From assembly GCA_016291595.1 (NCBI GenBank), contig JAEEXN010000009.1, positions 1 through 52,958 on the forward strand: DNA of 52,958 nucleotides, in the 5' to 3' direction. Position 1 is the first letter of the stretch. Each line of letters opens with the position of its first letter. This DNA is from Prevotella sp. GTDB taxonomy: Bacteria; Bacteroidota; Bacteroidia; Bacteroidales; Bacteroidaceae. Position numbers and translations under genes: made by a program. Under the pieces are notes generated by a model. That model saw nothing but the letters and a program-made list of their open reading frames with translations, did no database searches and was not told where the DNA came from. This document shows positions 45,424 through 52,808 of the stretch, in pieces.

Positions 45424-45765
45424 TCACAAGTTCATCTCCGGCTCCCAGAGGTGGCGTTTCATGTCCACATGACAGTTGGGCTTGAACCGCACACCTTCCT
45501 TTTCCAACAGTGTTCGCTGGGCACTCCATCCCGGAGCCGTGCGCCCCGACACGTTTACAACACGGTGACAAGGCAGCGAATGGGCCTCGGGTGAGTAGCG
45601 AAGCGTGCGCCCAACCATGCGTGCATGACTCGGCCACCCAGCCCATGCCGCAATAATGCCATAGGTAGTCACCTTCCCCCGTGGTATTTGTGCCACGATA
45701 TTCAACACTCCTTCTTGAAAAGTGCGTGCCTGTTCGGGTGTCATTGTGTCGGGATAGTCCTTCAT
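45424..45765 (-). CDS. MGMT/Ogt-family protein, DNA-binding domain only
   Basis: A 113-residue protein made of just the C-terminal domain of O6-alkylguanine-DNA alkyltransferases: IPRGKVTTYGIIAAWAG, a helix-turn-helix with RMVGRTLRYSP (Arg finger), and LPCHRVVNVSG. Cys66 in PCHRV is the methyl-acceptor position, so it is not a typical ATL protein, where that Cys is usually Trp or Ala. The N-terminal domain of full Ogt is absent. It probably repairs or senses alkylated guanine. It forms a likely pair with the yraN-family gene. Confidence 0.88.
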   Translation of the reverse strand: MKDYPDTMTPEQARTFQEGVLNIVAQIPRGKVTTYGIIAAWAGWPSHARMVGRTLRYSPEAHSLPCHRVVNVSGRTAPGWSAQRTLLEKEGVRFKPNCHVDMKRHLWEPEMNL

Positions 45766-45791
45766 GTCTTTGCTGATGAGTCGTCTGTCAA

Positions 45792-46802
45792 CTATGGTTT
45801 AAACTCACCCTCTACCGTCAGGCGTTCGCCCTCAAGGCTCACCTTGAACAAATGAGGAATGCGGATGGTGTGGCCCCGGTCATTTTTCTGATGGAGGTGA
45901 ACAGACATGAGCCACTGGCCCTCAAACGTCTTGAACAGCATACTGTGTCCGAAACCTGGCGGGGTGACAGGCTCTGGCTCCTGAATCCACGGTCCGTCGA
46001 GCGTTCCACTGGCAGAGTAGGCCACTCCTTGCGTGTAGACATCGTATACCCATGATGTCCAGAGCATGCCCAAGCGGCCCGTTGAAGTACGGAAAAGCCA
46101 TGGTCCGTCGGTCACTTTGTTCCATGTGGTGTTGCCATTCTCGTCTTTCTCACGGCTCCATGGTGAGTCGCTGGCGCGGAACAGCACTTTCGGTTGTCCC
46201 ACAGTACCGCTCAAATCGGATTTCAACTCAATCTTCTCGATGGTTCCATTCCAGTTTTGCAACCACTCACCACAAAAGACCATATAGGGCTTTCCGTCAA
46301 GGTCGCGCCAGAAAGTGCCGTCGAGGGTAGGGCGGTCGGCAGGAAGATAGGTAGCGTCGCCAAATGCCCGGTAGGGTCCCATCGGATTGTCGGCCACCAA
46401 CACCTGACTTGCCCGTCGCTCTATCGTGTTGCCCCGGTATGTTCCGATGAGCACATCACGATTGGTAAATGTTGCGAAATAGTAGTATTTGCCGTCCACC
46501 TGATGCAGTTCGGCAGCCCATATCATCGGTCTCGGTCCCATCCAAGAGTCTTCCTTGAACTCGGTGACGCGGTAAGGACCTTCCCAAAGCCTCAAGTTCT
46601 GGCTGCGCCACATCAGTCCTCCCGTGCCTGTCATGTAGTACATGTTGGTCTTTGGGTCGGCGAGGATGGCCGGGTCGCTCAGCCGGATGGAGTCTAACGG
46701 AATGTTTTTGCGGACCTGCATACGAAACTGCGCTGACACCTGGTTAGGCATCAGAACAGCCATCAGTACCAGAATGAGCCTGAAGCGTCTTTTGTTTCTC
46801 AT
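45792..46802 (-). CDS. Exported glycoside hydrolase family 43-like protein
   Basis: A 336-residue secreted protein with a signal peptide (LILVLMAVLMPNQVSAQ). The five-bladed propeller features of GH43 are visible: an N-terminal LSDPAILADPKTNMYYMTGT with the general-base-type Asp, IWAAELHQVDGKYYYFATF with a candidate Glu, a central DGTFWRDLDGKPYMVF, and GFGHSMLFKTFEGQ with the metal-binding His. GH43 enzymes act on arabinose or xylose linkages. The ATG at 46802 begins a good signal peptide; an in-frame ATG at 46880 would add 26 residues overlapping the next gene. It ends a leftward group with SemiSWEET, flavin reductase and PL22-like genes. Confidence 0.82.
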   Translation of the reverse strand: MRNKRRFRLILVLMAVLMPNQVSAQFRMQVRKNIPLDSIRLSDPAILADPKTNMYYMTGTGGLMWRSQNLRLWEGPYRVTEFKEDSWMGPRPMIWAAELHQVDGKYYYFATFTNRDVLIGTYRGNTIERRASQVLVADNPMGPYRAFGDATYLPADRPTLDGTFWRDLDGKPYMVFCGEWLQNWNGTIEKIELKSDLSGTVGQPKVLFRASDSPWSREKDENGNTTWNKVTDGPWLFRTSTGRLGMLWTSWVYDVYTQGVAYSASGTLDGPWIQEPEPVTPPGFGHSMLFKTFEGQWLMSVHLHQKNDRGHTIRIPHLFKVSLEGERLTVEGEFKP

Positions 46803-46836
46803 GTTCTTTCGGTTTAGCAGAGTCAGAGTTTTCGCG

Positions 46837-47127
46837 TTATTCTTTCTTTTTGAAATAGTCGTTGTACATCTTGATGCCAAAAACGATGCTGCTGCAAATA
46901 GTTGTGATGAAGTTGGTGATGAACAATGACCAAATAATCTCCGGCTTGTGCAATAATCCTTGCAACATAAAGCAGAATCCTCCGATAGTCATCATGAGGA
47001 ACGTCGGCAATGCAATGCCTTCGGTGTTGCGTGTGCGCATGGTCTGAATGGCCTGAGGCAGATAACCCAGTACCATGGAGATGCTGGCTAGAATGCCGCA
47101 AATCTCATAGATTGAATGTTGTTCCAT
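46837..47127 (-). CDS. SemiSWEET-type PQ-loop sugar transporter
   Basis: A 96-residue membrane protein with three transmembrane helices and the PQ-loop GYLPQAIQTMRTRNTEGIAL, ending in a Lys-rich tail. SemiSWEETs dimerise to move sugars down their gradient across the inner membrane. It lies 34 bases upstream of the GH43-like start and downstream of the flavin reductase gene on the same strand. Sugar specificity cannot be told from the sequence. Confidence 0.88.
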   Translation of the reverse strand: MEQHSIYEICGILASISMVLGYLPQAIQTMRTRNTEGIALPTFLMMTIGGFCFMLQGLLHKPEIIWSLFITNFITTICSSIVFGIKMYNDYFKKKE

Positions 47128-47202
47128 ATGTAATTGTGGTTATGGTGATACAATACCCCAGCAGAAGGGGCCTGCTTTGATTTCCTGTGAGGCGGTCAGG
47201 GC

Positions 47203-47766
47203 CTACTTCAGTAGCTTTCCATCGGCGAAAGCCTTCCCGACAGTCTTACCCAACTGGATGTAGCTATGATGGACAGGGTCGAAGGTGATGATATTCATCC
47301 GCTCCACATCAGGCAGACCATCGTCGGCCAGATACTGCTCGTCGCAAAGCACATTCACCACTTCTGCAAGCAGATAGTAGCCTGTTTCCGACTCGTCGAT
47401 TTTCTCTTTCACGCGGCATTCCATGGTCATGGGCAATTCCTTGAACAGCGGCGCGTTCACGTTGGGAGCCTTCTCGATGGTCCATTTTGTGCGTTCCATT
47501 TTATCGGGAGTGTTACGGCCGCTGGCTATACCTACATAGTCGGCGGCAACAAGGGCCTCTGTGGTGGCGAAGGCAACGGTAAACTCCCCGTTGACAGCCA
47601 GATTGTCGGTGGTCTGGTGAGAGCCCAGCGAAATCATAATCTCGTGCATATCCCATGTTCCGCCCCAGGCGGCATTCATGGCATTAGCCTTACCATTTGC
47701 GTCGTAGGTGCCGATAATCAGCACAGGCTGTGGAAGCATCCACGGTTTTGATTGAAAGCTTTTCAT
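47203..47766 (-). CDS. Flavin reductase-like (flavoredoxin) protein
   Basis: A 187-residue FMN-binding split-barrel protein. Its start (PQPVLIIGTYDANGKANAM), NAAWGGTWDMHEIMISLG and FTVAFATTEALVAADYVG match flavoredoxin-type flavin reductases, which reduce FMN or pass electrons in the cytoplasm. It sits between the SemiSWEET and the oligogalacturonate-lyase-like genes on the same strand, but gaps of 75 and 88 bases leave co-transcription open. Electron acceptor unknown. Confidence 0.88.
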   Translation of the reverse strand: MKSFQSKPWMLPQPVLIIGTYDANGKANAMNAAWGGTWDMHEIMISLGSHQTTDNLAVNGEFTVAFATTEALVAADYVGIASGRNTPDKMERTKWTIEKAPNVNAPLFKELPMTMECRVKEKIDESETGYYLLAEVVNVLCDEQYLADDGLPDVERMNIITFDPVHHSYIQLGKTVGKAFADGKLLK

Positions 47767-47854
47767 GTCAGTAAATATACTTGATGTTATTGTTTTTCAA
47801 TTGGTTGCCCGTATCGCTAAGACTCACCCATAGAGAGTCTCGGGTGTGACGGGT

Positions 47855-49084
47855 CTATAGTTCTACGGCATAGACATTCTCTGTACCCTCGAAATTAGCC
47901 CGGAAGATAATCCAGCGCTGGTCGGGCGAAAAATGAATGTTGGGCTCCAGGTTGTAGTTGTGGTTCTTCAGATTCACCAGCCGTGTACTCTTCAGCCTGG
48001 GCCCGTCGTATTCGAACTTATAAATCCATTGTCCTTCCGGAGAGTGGGCAACTGAAGTCTTGGAGCCTCCGTCGCCAGCCATGATTTTCTCGTCCCACGA
48101 GGAGACGAAGTGTACGGACCACTCGTGCCGTTTCAGTTCATAATCCTGCTCCACACCTGTATAGACATTGGTTTTCCCTACGAAGAATGTCTCACCACGG
48201 GGCTTCTGTAAGTCGAAGTATATATGCTTGCCATCGGCGCCCCACCACTCATGACCAGCTATCTCGCGGTACATGGTTCGTTTGTGGATGAGTTGCGGCT
48301 TGCCGCGCTTGACCACATCAATGGTCCAGATTCGGTCCACCTCATGCCAGGGGCCTTCGTGGCAGAACATCAGCAGGGTAGGGTCGGTAGGCGAGAATTG
48401 CAGGTGGTTGAGCCAGGCATTTTCGCTATAAATAGTGTCGATCGTGCCCACACGCGTGTCGATAGTGAAGATGGTTTTCTTCAGCCGGGCATTGAAGATA
48501 AGGTTGAAGAACTCGCTCTTCTTGGGATGGTTGCGCAGGATTTCCCTTTCTTTCGGGTCGTCCAGTTTACCGGCGAGCATCGTTCCGTCGGCGTTCACCG
48601 TGATGATGCCGCCCCTGAGAGCCGGTGGCATGATGGTGATAGTACGCCGTTTGAGGTTATCCGTATTCAAGGCATATACCGTGTCGCCATGCTGGTAGAA
48701 TATCTCGTGGGTCTTGGGACATACAATTTCGGTACCTACATTGAACGGCTCGTTGGTCAGTTGGCGTATCTTCAGCGTCTGCAGGTCAACCGCATACATC
48801 TGGATACGGTCTGCGGGCCCTGAGTTGTGCAGCATGTCGTTGCCCTCAAAGACTTTGTCGCCGCCGCGGAAAACCATCTCGTTGCCGATAAACGGGTTGT
48901 TGTGGAAATAAAAACTGGAATTGCGCCCGGCACGCCGAGTCAGTTTGATGACCCGGTGCCCTGTGTCCTGGTCTATCCATTCGTCCGGCATTTGTTGTCC
49001 GCCAGTTTCCATCACCGGAATGGTCTGTGCGCCGGCAATGGCCGAAATCATCAGTAGCAGTATCGTAAAGAGTTTTCTTCTCAT
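47855..49084 (-). CDS. Exported oligogalacturonate lyase-like protein (PL22-like)
   Basis: A 409-residue secreted beta-propeller protein with a signal peptide (LFTILLLMISAIAGAQ). The N-terminal DEWIDQDTGHRVIKLTRR and SSFYFHNNPF, and the central WLNHLQFSPTDPTLLMFCHE, are characteristic of oligogalacturonate lyases, with His residues that bind the metal. Such enzymes split unsaturated pectin oligosaccharides by beta-elimination. Classical Ogl is cytoplasmic; export here points to periplasmic action or to a divergent activity. Context with GH43 and SemiSWEET suggests pectin-derived sugars. Confidence 0.83.
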   Translation of the reverse strand: MRRKLFTILLLMISAIAGAQTIPVMETGGQQMPDEWIDQDTGHRVIKLTRRAGRNSSFYFHNNPFIGNEMVFRGGDKVFEGNDMLHNSGPADRIQMYAVDLQTLKIRQLTNEPFNVGTEIVCPKTHEIFYQHGDTVYALNTDNLKRRTITIMPPALRGGIITVNADGTMLAGKLDDPKEREILRNHPKKSEFFNLIFNARLKKTIFTIDTRVGTIDTIYSENAWLNHLQFSPTDPTLLMFCHEGPWHEVDRIWTIDVVKRGKPQLIHKRTMYREIAGHEWWGADGKHIYFDLQKPRGETFFVGKTNVYTGVEQDYELKRHEWSVHFVSSWDEKIMAGDGGSKTSVAHSPEGQWIYKFEYDGPRLKSTRLVNLKNHNYNLEPNIHFSPDQRWIIFRANFEGTENVYAVEL

Positions 49085-49149
49085 GGTTGATAAAGGTTTT
49101 TGTGTTTAGGTTTGATGAGATACGTCTTTTATTTTTTTGGAATCATCGG

Positions 49150-49455
49150 TTAGGTTTGTTGGAGAATCTTTGCCACCATCTCCAGCATTCGGATATTCAA
49201 CTGGCGGCAATCTGCAAGCACGTTCCACGCCGCGTCTTCCGACAATACGCCCCGTTTCAGGTCTGACGGCAACAAGCCCGCCTCATCGTCTGCATAGTCT
49301 TTCTTCCAATCCTCGCTTCCATAGTAGGCGGAGAGCTGCCTGACAGCCTCTTGTGCCTGCTCGTATTGGTCGAGGGCAGCCTCCAGCTGTGATGCAGCCG
49401 CAGCCGCCTGGTCGAGCATCTGCTCCATCTGCCGGATTCGTTCTATTTGGTTCAT
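49150..49455 (-). CDS. DUF4298-like small protein
   Basis: A 101-residue acidic, mostly helical cytoplasmic protein: a coiled-coil-like N-terminus (IERIRQMEQMLDQAAAAASQ) and a conserved YYGSEDWKKDYADDEAGLLP centre with LKRGVLSEDAAWNVL. This matches DUF4298, of unknown function. The ATG at 49455 begins the conserved part and lies downstream of a TATATTTG promoter box; longer in-frame extensions would cross that promoter. It is divergent from the symporter gene. Confidence 0.8.
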   Translation of the reverse strand: MNQIERIRQMEQMLDQAAAAASQLEAALDQYEQAQEAVRQLSAYYGSEDWKKDYADDEAGLLPSDLKRGVLSEDAAWNVLADCRQLNIRMLEMVAKILQQT

Positions 49456-49482
49456 ATTTGTAAAGATACTTTGTTTGTTCTG

Positions 49483-49490
49483 CAAATATA
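49483..49490 (-). promoter_or_regulatory. -7 box of the DUF4298 gene
   Basis: TATATTTG on the minus strand, 27 bases before the ATG at 49455, fits TAnnTTTG and supports that start over longer readings. Confidence 0.5.
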
Positions 49491-49563
49491 CGAAAAAACT
49501 TGAAACGTTGTTATCTCTTGGCAATGAATATTTTAAAAACTTGCGTGATTGTGGAAAAAATTG

Positions 49564-49571
49564 TAACTTTG
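49564..49571 (+). promoter_or_regulatory. -7 box of the symporter gene
   Basis: TAACTTTG ends 6 bases before the ATG at 49578. A TTG lies 20 bases upstream, close to the -33 position. The start site would be at or next to the start codon, so the mRNA is probably leaderless or nearly so. This decides the start at 49578 over in-frame codons upstream. Confidence 0.6.
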
Positions 49572-49577
49572 CCCGCA

Positions 49578-50507
49578 ATGAAAAAGATATGCGATTTCAT
49601 TGCCCGATGGATGGGCGCGCTGGTGTTGTTGCTGGCCGTATTCTCCTTGTTTTTCCCTTCTTATCTGTCGAGGGTAGGGACGTGGGTCATCAATCCGATG
49701 CTCGGTTTGATTATGTTTGGCATGGGCTTGACGCTTAACCCGCGTGATTTCCGCATCGTCTTCAGTCGTCCGAAGGACGTGCTTACCGGTTGTCTGGCAC
49801 AGTTCACGGTCATGCCCTTGCTGGCATGGCTGCTTACGTGGCTGTTCGGATTGCCAGCCGACTTGGCGCTGGGTGTCATTCTGGTAGGATGTTGTCCGGG
49901 AGGAACGGCATCGAATGTCATCACTTATCTGGCGAAAGGCGATTTGGCGTTGTCGGTAGGTATGACGGCAACATCAACTGTGCTTGCGCCGGTGCTCACC
50001 CCGTTGCTCACCTGGTTGCTGGCAGGCACATTTGTCGATGTCGATGCGTGGGGAATGCTCTTGTCCATTCTCTATGTGGTGATTGCTCCCATCTTGGCAG
50101 GCTTTATCATTCAGAAATATCTGCCCGCTTTTACGCGCCGTGTTGTTGCCTATTTGCCGGCATTCTCGTCGGTGATGATAGCCCTGCTGGTGTCTATCAT
50201 CGTCGCCCACAATGCCTCGAAACTGCTCACAGGCGGCTTGCTTGTCGTGCTTGTCGTTGTGTTGCACAATCTTGGCGGACTGGCCGTTGGCTATGGTATT
50301 GGCAGGATGTTAGGCCTTTCTCACGCCAAGCGCACGGCTATCTCCATTGAGGTAGGCATGCAGAACAGCGGACTGGCCTCCGGACTGGCAACCCTGCACT
50401 TTGCCGCCTTTCCCCTTGCCACCATTCCTGGCGCCGTCTTCAGCGTGTGGCATAACATCAGCGGAGCGTTGATGGCTAAGCTCTATAGCATGGGTCAGCA
50501 GGAGTAG
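49578..50507 (+). CDS. Bile acid:sodium symporter (BASS) family protein
   Basis: A 309-residue inner-membrane protein with nine to ten hydrophobic segments. The two conserved crossover regions of the BASS family are clear: GCCPGGTASNVITYLAKGDL near residue 100 and EVGMQNSGLASGLATLHF near residue 265. Bacterial members move bile acids or other organic anions such as pantoate or 2-oxo acids with sodium. It is monocistronic between a divergent DUF4298 gene and the convergent acyl-CoA dehydrogenase terminator. Substrate not inferable. Confidence 0.93.
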   Translation: MKKICDFIARWMGALVLLLAVFSLFFPSYLSRVGTWVINPMLGLIMFGMGLTLNPRDFRIVFSRPKDVLTGCLAQFTVMPLLAWLLTWLFGLPADLALGVILVGCCPGGTASNVITYLAKGDLALSVGMTATSTVLAPVLTPLLTWLLAGTFVDVDAWGMLLSILYVVIAPILAGFIIQKYLPAFTRRVVAYLPAFSSVMIALLVSIIVAHNASKLLTGGLLVVLVVVLHNLGGLAVGYGIGRMLGLSHAKRTAISIEVGMQNSGLASGLATLHFAAFPLATIPGAVFSVWHNISGALMAKLYSMGQQE

Positions 50508-50511
50508 CGCA

Positions 50512-50547
50512 ACAAAAAAAGCCCGATGAATCTCTCGACCCATCGGA
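50512..50547 (-). terminator. Intrinsic terminator of the acyl-CoA dehydrogenase transcript
   Basis: CCGATG (50523-50528) and CATCGG (50541-50546) form a stem; read leftward it is followed directly by GC and seven T residues (50520-50514). It lies 30 bases after the dehydrogenase stop and 15 bases after the convergent symporter gene. Confidence 0.75.
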
Positions 50548-50575
50548 CTCCATTATTTAAAATATATCAAAGATG

Positions 50576-52306
50576 TTATGCTTCTGCAACAGGTTCAGCG
50601 GCCTTGAAGTTGTCAAGGTCAGAAACCTGGAAGGCCTTGATGTAAGCGCTCTTACCGAATACATCCTCCTCAGTCATGCGTACATATACGTTGGCTGACT
50701 TCTCGAAGAGCTCAGGAGCCTTGCTGGCGTCGCGAAGAATCAGCAGCGACATCACCAACTCGGCAGTCATATCGTACAGACGACGGGCCAGGAAATCCTG
50801 AGCGTCCTGATTCTCGAGGGCTTTCACGTTGGCGAGAGCCTCCTCATAAACAGGAATAAGCTTCTCCACGCGGGCCTTGAGAGCTGCCAGACTGTCGCTT
50901 ACCTCCAGCTTGTCCAACATATCCTTAATATTGTTCAGCATGGTGCCGTTGGTGATGTAGCGGATAGCTGCCACCACCTGCAGCTGTGTGGTACCCTCGT
51001 AGATAGAGAAGATGCGGGCGTCGCGATAGAGGCGCTGGCTCTTGTACTCCATGATGAAGCCCGAACCGCCGTGGATAGAGATGGCATCGTAGGCATTCTG
51101 GTTGGCGTACTCAGAGTTCATACCCTTGGCCAGCGGCGTGAAGGCATCAGCCAGGCGCTGGTACTTCTTCATTTCCTGCTTCTCCTCGGGCGTGAGCTTG
51201 CGGTCGCGCTCGATGTCCTCCAGGCACTTGTAGATGTCGACGTAGCAGGCTGTCTCGTAGAGCAGCGAGCGGCCGGCGTCGAGCTTGGCCTTCATGCGGC
51301 TCAGCATATCATAGACGGCGGGGAAGTTGATGATCTTGTCGCCAAACTGCTGACGCTCGCGGGCGTAGGCCAGACCTTCGTTGTAAGCCTCCTGCTCGAC
51401 ACCTACCGACTGTGCAGCGATACCGAGACGGGCACCGTTCATCAGGGCCATCACATACTTGATGAGGCCGAGACGGGTCGAGCCGCAAAGCTCTGCCTTG
51501 GCGTTCTTATAGGTCAGCTCGCAGGTGGGTGAGCCGTGGATACCGAGCTTGTGCTCGATGTGACGAACGTTCACGCCGCCCTGACGCTTGTCGTAGATGA
51601 ACATCGACAGACCGCGGCCGTCCTTCGTGCCCCCCTCAGAGCGGGCCAGCACGAGGTGGATGTCGCTGTCGCCGTTGGTGATGAAGCGCTTCACACCGTT
51701 CAGGCGCCAGCAGTTCTCCTTTTCGTCGAAGGTGGCCTTCAGCATGACGCGCTGCAGGTCGGAACCGGCATCAGGCTCTGTCAGGTCCATCGACATACCC
51801 TCACCGGCGCAGACGCGGGGTATATACTTCTGGCGCTGCTCCTCGCTGCCGAACTCATAGAGCGTATCGATACACGACTGCAGGCTCCAGATGTTCTGGA
51901 AACCGGCATCGGCAGCCGAAATCATCTCAGAGAGCATAGAGAACACAGCGTTGGGCAGGTTCAGACCGCCATAACGGCGAGGCATGGAGACACCCCACAG
52001 ACCAGCCTTGCGGGTGGCGTCGAGGTTCTCGTAAGTCTTAGATGCGTAGATCATACGGCCGTTCTCGAGGTGCGGACCTTCCAGGTCAACGCTCTCAGAG
52101 TTTGGCTCGATGATGTTGGCAGCCACGTCGCCAGTGATGTCGAGAATCTGCTTGTAGTTCTCGATGGCATCGCCCAGGTCGACGGGAGCATAGTCATATT
52201 CTTTCGCATCAGCGAAACCCTTTTCTTTCAGCTCAACGATACGAGCCATTAACGGATGGTTCAGATAGAACCCGATCTCAGGATGATCGCTATAATAGTT
52301 TGCCAT
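50576..52306 (-). CDS. Acyl-CoA dehydrogenase family protein
   Basis: A 576-residue FAD enzyme that oxidises acyl-CoA thioesters, passing electrons to ETF. Visible are the N-terminal helical domain, GMSMDLTEPDAGSDLQRVML (FAD/substrate strand), KRFITNGD, GRLG-type segment ARLGIAAQSVG, and SIYEGTTQLQVVA with catalytic Glu437; about 110 residues follow as an extra C-terminal helical domain. The end of etfA lies about 500 bases upstream on the same strand, so an etf-acd operon is likely, interrupted by the S23-type element. Acyl chain specificity is unknown. Confidence 0.94.
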   Translation of the reverse strand: MANYYSDHPEIGFYLNHPLMARIVELKEKGFADAKEYDYAPVDLGDAIENYKQILDITGDVAANIIEPNSESVDLEGPHLENGRMIYASKTYENLDATRKAGLWGVSMPRRYGGLNLPNAVFSMLSEMISAADAGFQNIWSLQSCIDTLYEFGSEEQRQKYIPRVCAGEGMSMDLTEPDAGSDLQRVMLKATFDEKENCWRLNGVKRFITNGDSDIHLVLARSEGGTKDGRGLSMFIYDKRQGGVNVRHIEHKLGIHGSPTCELTYKNAKAELCGSTRLGLIKYVMALMNGARLGIAAQSVGVEQEAYNEGLAYARERQQFGDKIINFPAVYDMLSRMKAKLDAGRSLLYETACYVDIYKCLEDIERDRKLTPEEKQEMKKYQRLADAFTPLAKGMNSEYANQNAYDAISIHGGSGFIMEYKSQRLYRDARIFSIYEGTTQLQVVAAIRYITNGTMLNNIKDMLDKLEVSDSLAALKARVEKLIPVYEEALANVKALENQDAQDFLARRLYDMTAELVMSLLILRDASKAPELFEKSANVYVRMTEEDVFGKSAYIKAFQVSDLDNFKAAEPVAEA

Positions 52307-52336
52307 AATCTTTTGTTTTTTGTAGAGAGTGGTTAT

Positions 52337-52356
52337 GTAGTTAAGTAGTTAAGCCA
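52337..52356. repeat. Left arm of 20-bp perfect inverted repeat framing the S23-type gene
   Basis: GTAGTTAAGTAGTTAAGCC plus A is the exact reverse complement of 52750-52769. It begins 30 bases before the dehydrogenase ATG in transcription terms and ends 8 bases from the S23-type stop codon. Confidence 0.9.
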
Positions 52357-52364
52357 AATGTCTG

Positions 52365-52742
52365 CTATAGGGTTTTGCTATAATCATTAGTCATAACGCC
52401 TTTGCAATAACCGTTTAATAATTTACTGGTTTCTTCCACTGCATTAAAAAGAAGATTGTAATTATCTTCATTGATATAACCAAGATCCTTAGAAAGCAAG
52501 ACATAATATCTGCACTCCTCCAAACTGCCTTGGGCAATGTTGTAAAAACGTAATTTATCAGCTTTACTCATTTTCTTATAACCTTCAGCGATATTGGCAG
52601 GTATAGAAACTGCTGCACGTTGGAACTGAGAGCAAAGACCAAATTTCTCGAAATCAGGAAAGTTCTTCGTCTCCCTATAAACCATCAGCACAAACTCGTG
52701 TGCTTTCTGCCATGCTACTATACCGTGAAAGTTATTCGTCAT
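52365..52742 (-). CDS. Four-helix-bundle protein, S23/IVP family
   Basis: A 125-residue helical protein. The family pattern is clear: an N-terminal AWQKAHEFVLMVYRETKNFP, then FGLCSQFQRAAVSIPANIAE (the conserved RAA-SIPANIAEG signature), and LRFYNIAQGSLEECRYYVLL. Members are encoded in 23S rRNA intervening sequences and, as distant relatives (Avd), beside diversity-generating retroelements; their biochemical role is poorly known, RNA binding being suggested. No reverse transcriptase or rRNA is present here. The gene is noticeably more AT-rich than its neighbours and is tightly framed by a perfect inverted repeat, so it looks inserted between etfA and the dehydrogenase gene. Confidence 0.92.
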   Translation of the reverse strand: MTNNFHGIVAWQKAHEFVLMVYRETKNFPDFEKFGLCSQFQRAAVSIPANIAEGYKKMSKADKLRFYNIAQGSLEECRYYVLLSKDLGYINEDNYNLLFNAVEETSKLLNGYCKGVMTNDYSKTL

Positions 52743-52749
52743 GAGGTAA

Positions 52750-52803
52750 TGGCTTAACTACTTAACTACTTTAACTACTTAACTACTTTAACTACTTAAC
52801 TCC
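52750..52803. repeat. Right arm of the inverted repeat with 17-bp tandem copies
   Basis: TGGCTTAACTACTTAACTAC (52750-52769) pairs perfectly with the left arm. It is continued by tandem 17-base units (TTAACTACTTAACTACT) starting at 52754, 52771 and 52788, the last decaying after TTAACTACTTAACT. Each unit is itself an 8-mer TTAACTAC followed by a 9-mer TTAACTACT. It lies between the etfA stop codon and the S23-type start codon. Confidence 0.9.
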
Positions 52804-52808
52804 AATTT

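Noticed and set aside
47780..47854. CACCC/GGGTG inverted repeat after the PL22-like gene as a terminator
   Set aside because: The stem is short with a long loop and no U-tract in either direction.
52365..52742. Avd accessory protein of a diversity-generating retroelement
   Set aside because: The fold family is related, but there is no reverse transcriptase, template repeat or variable repeat visible nearby.
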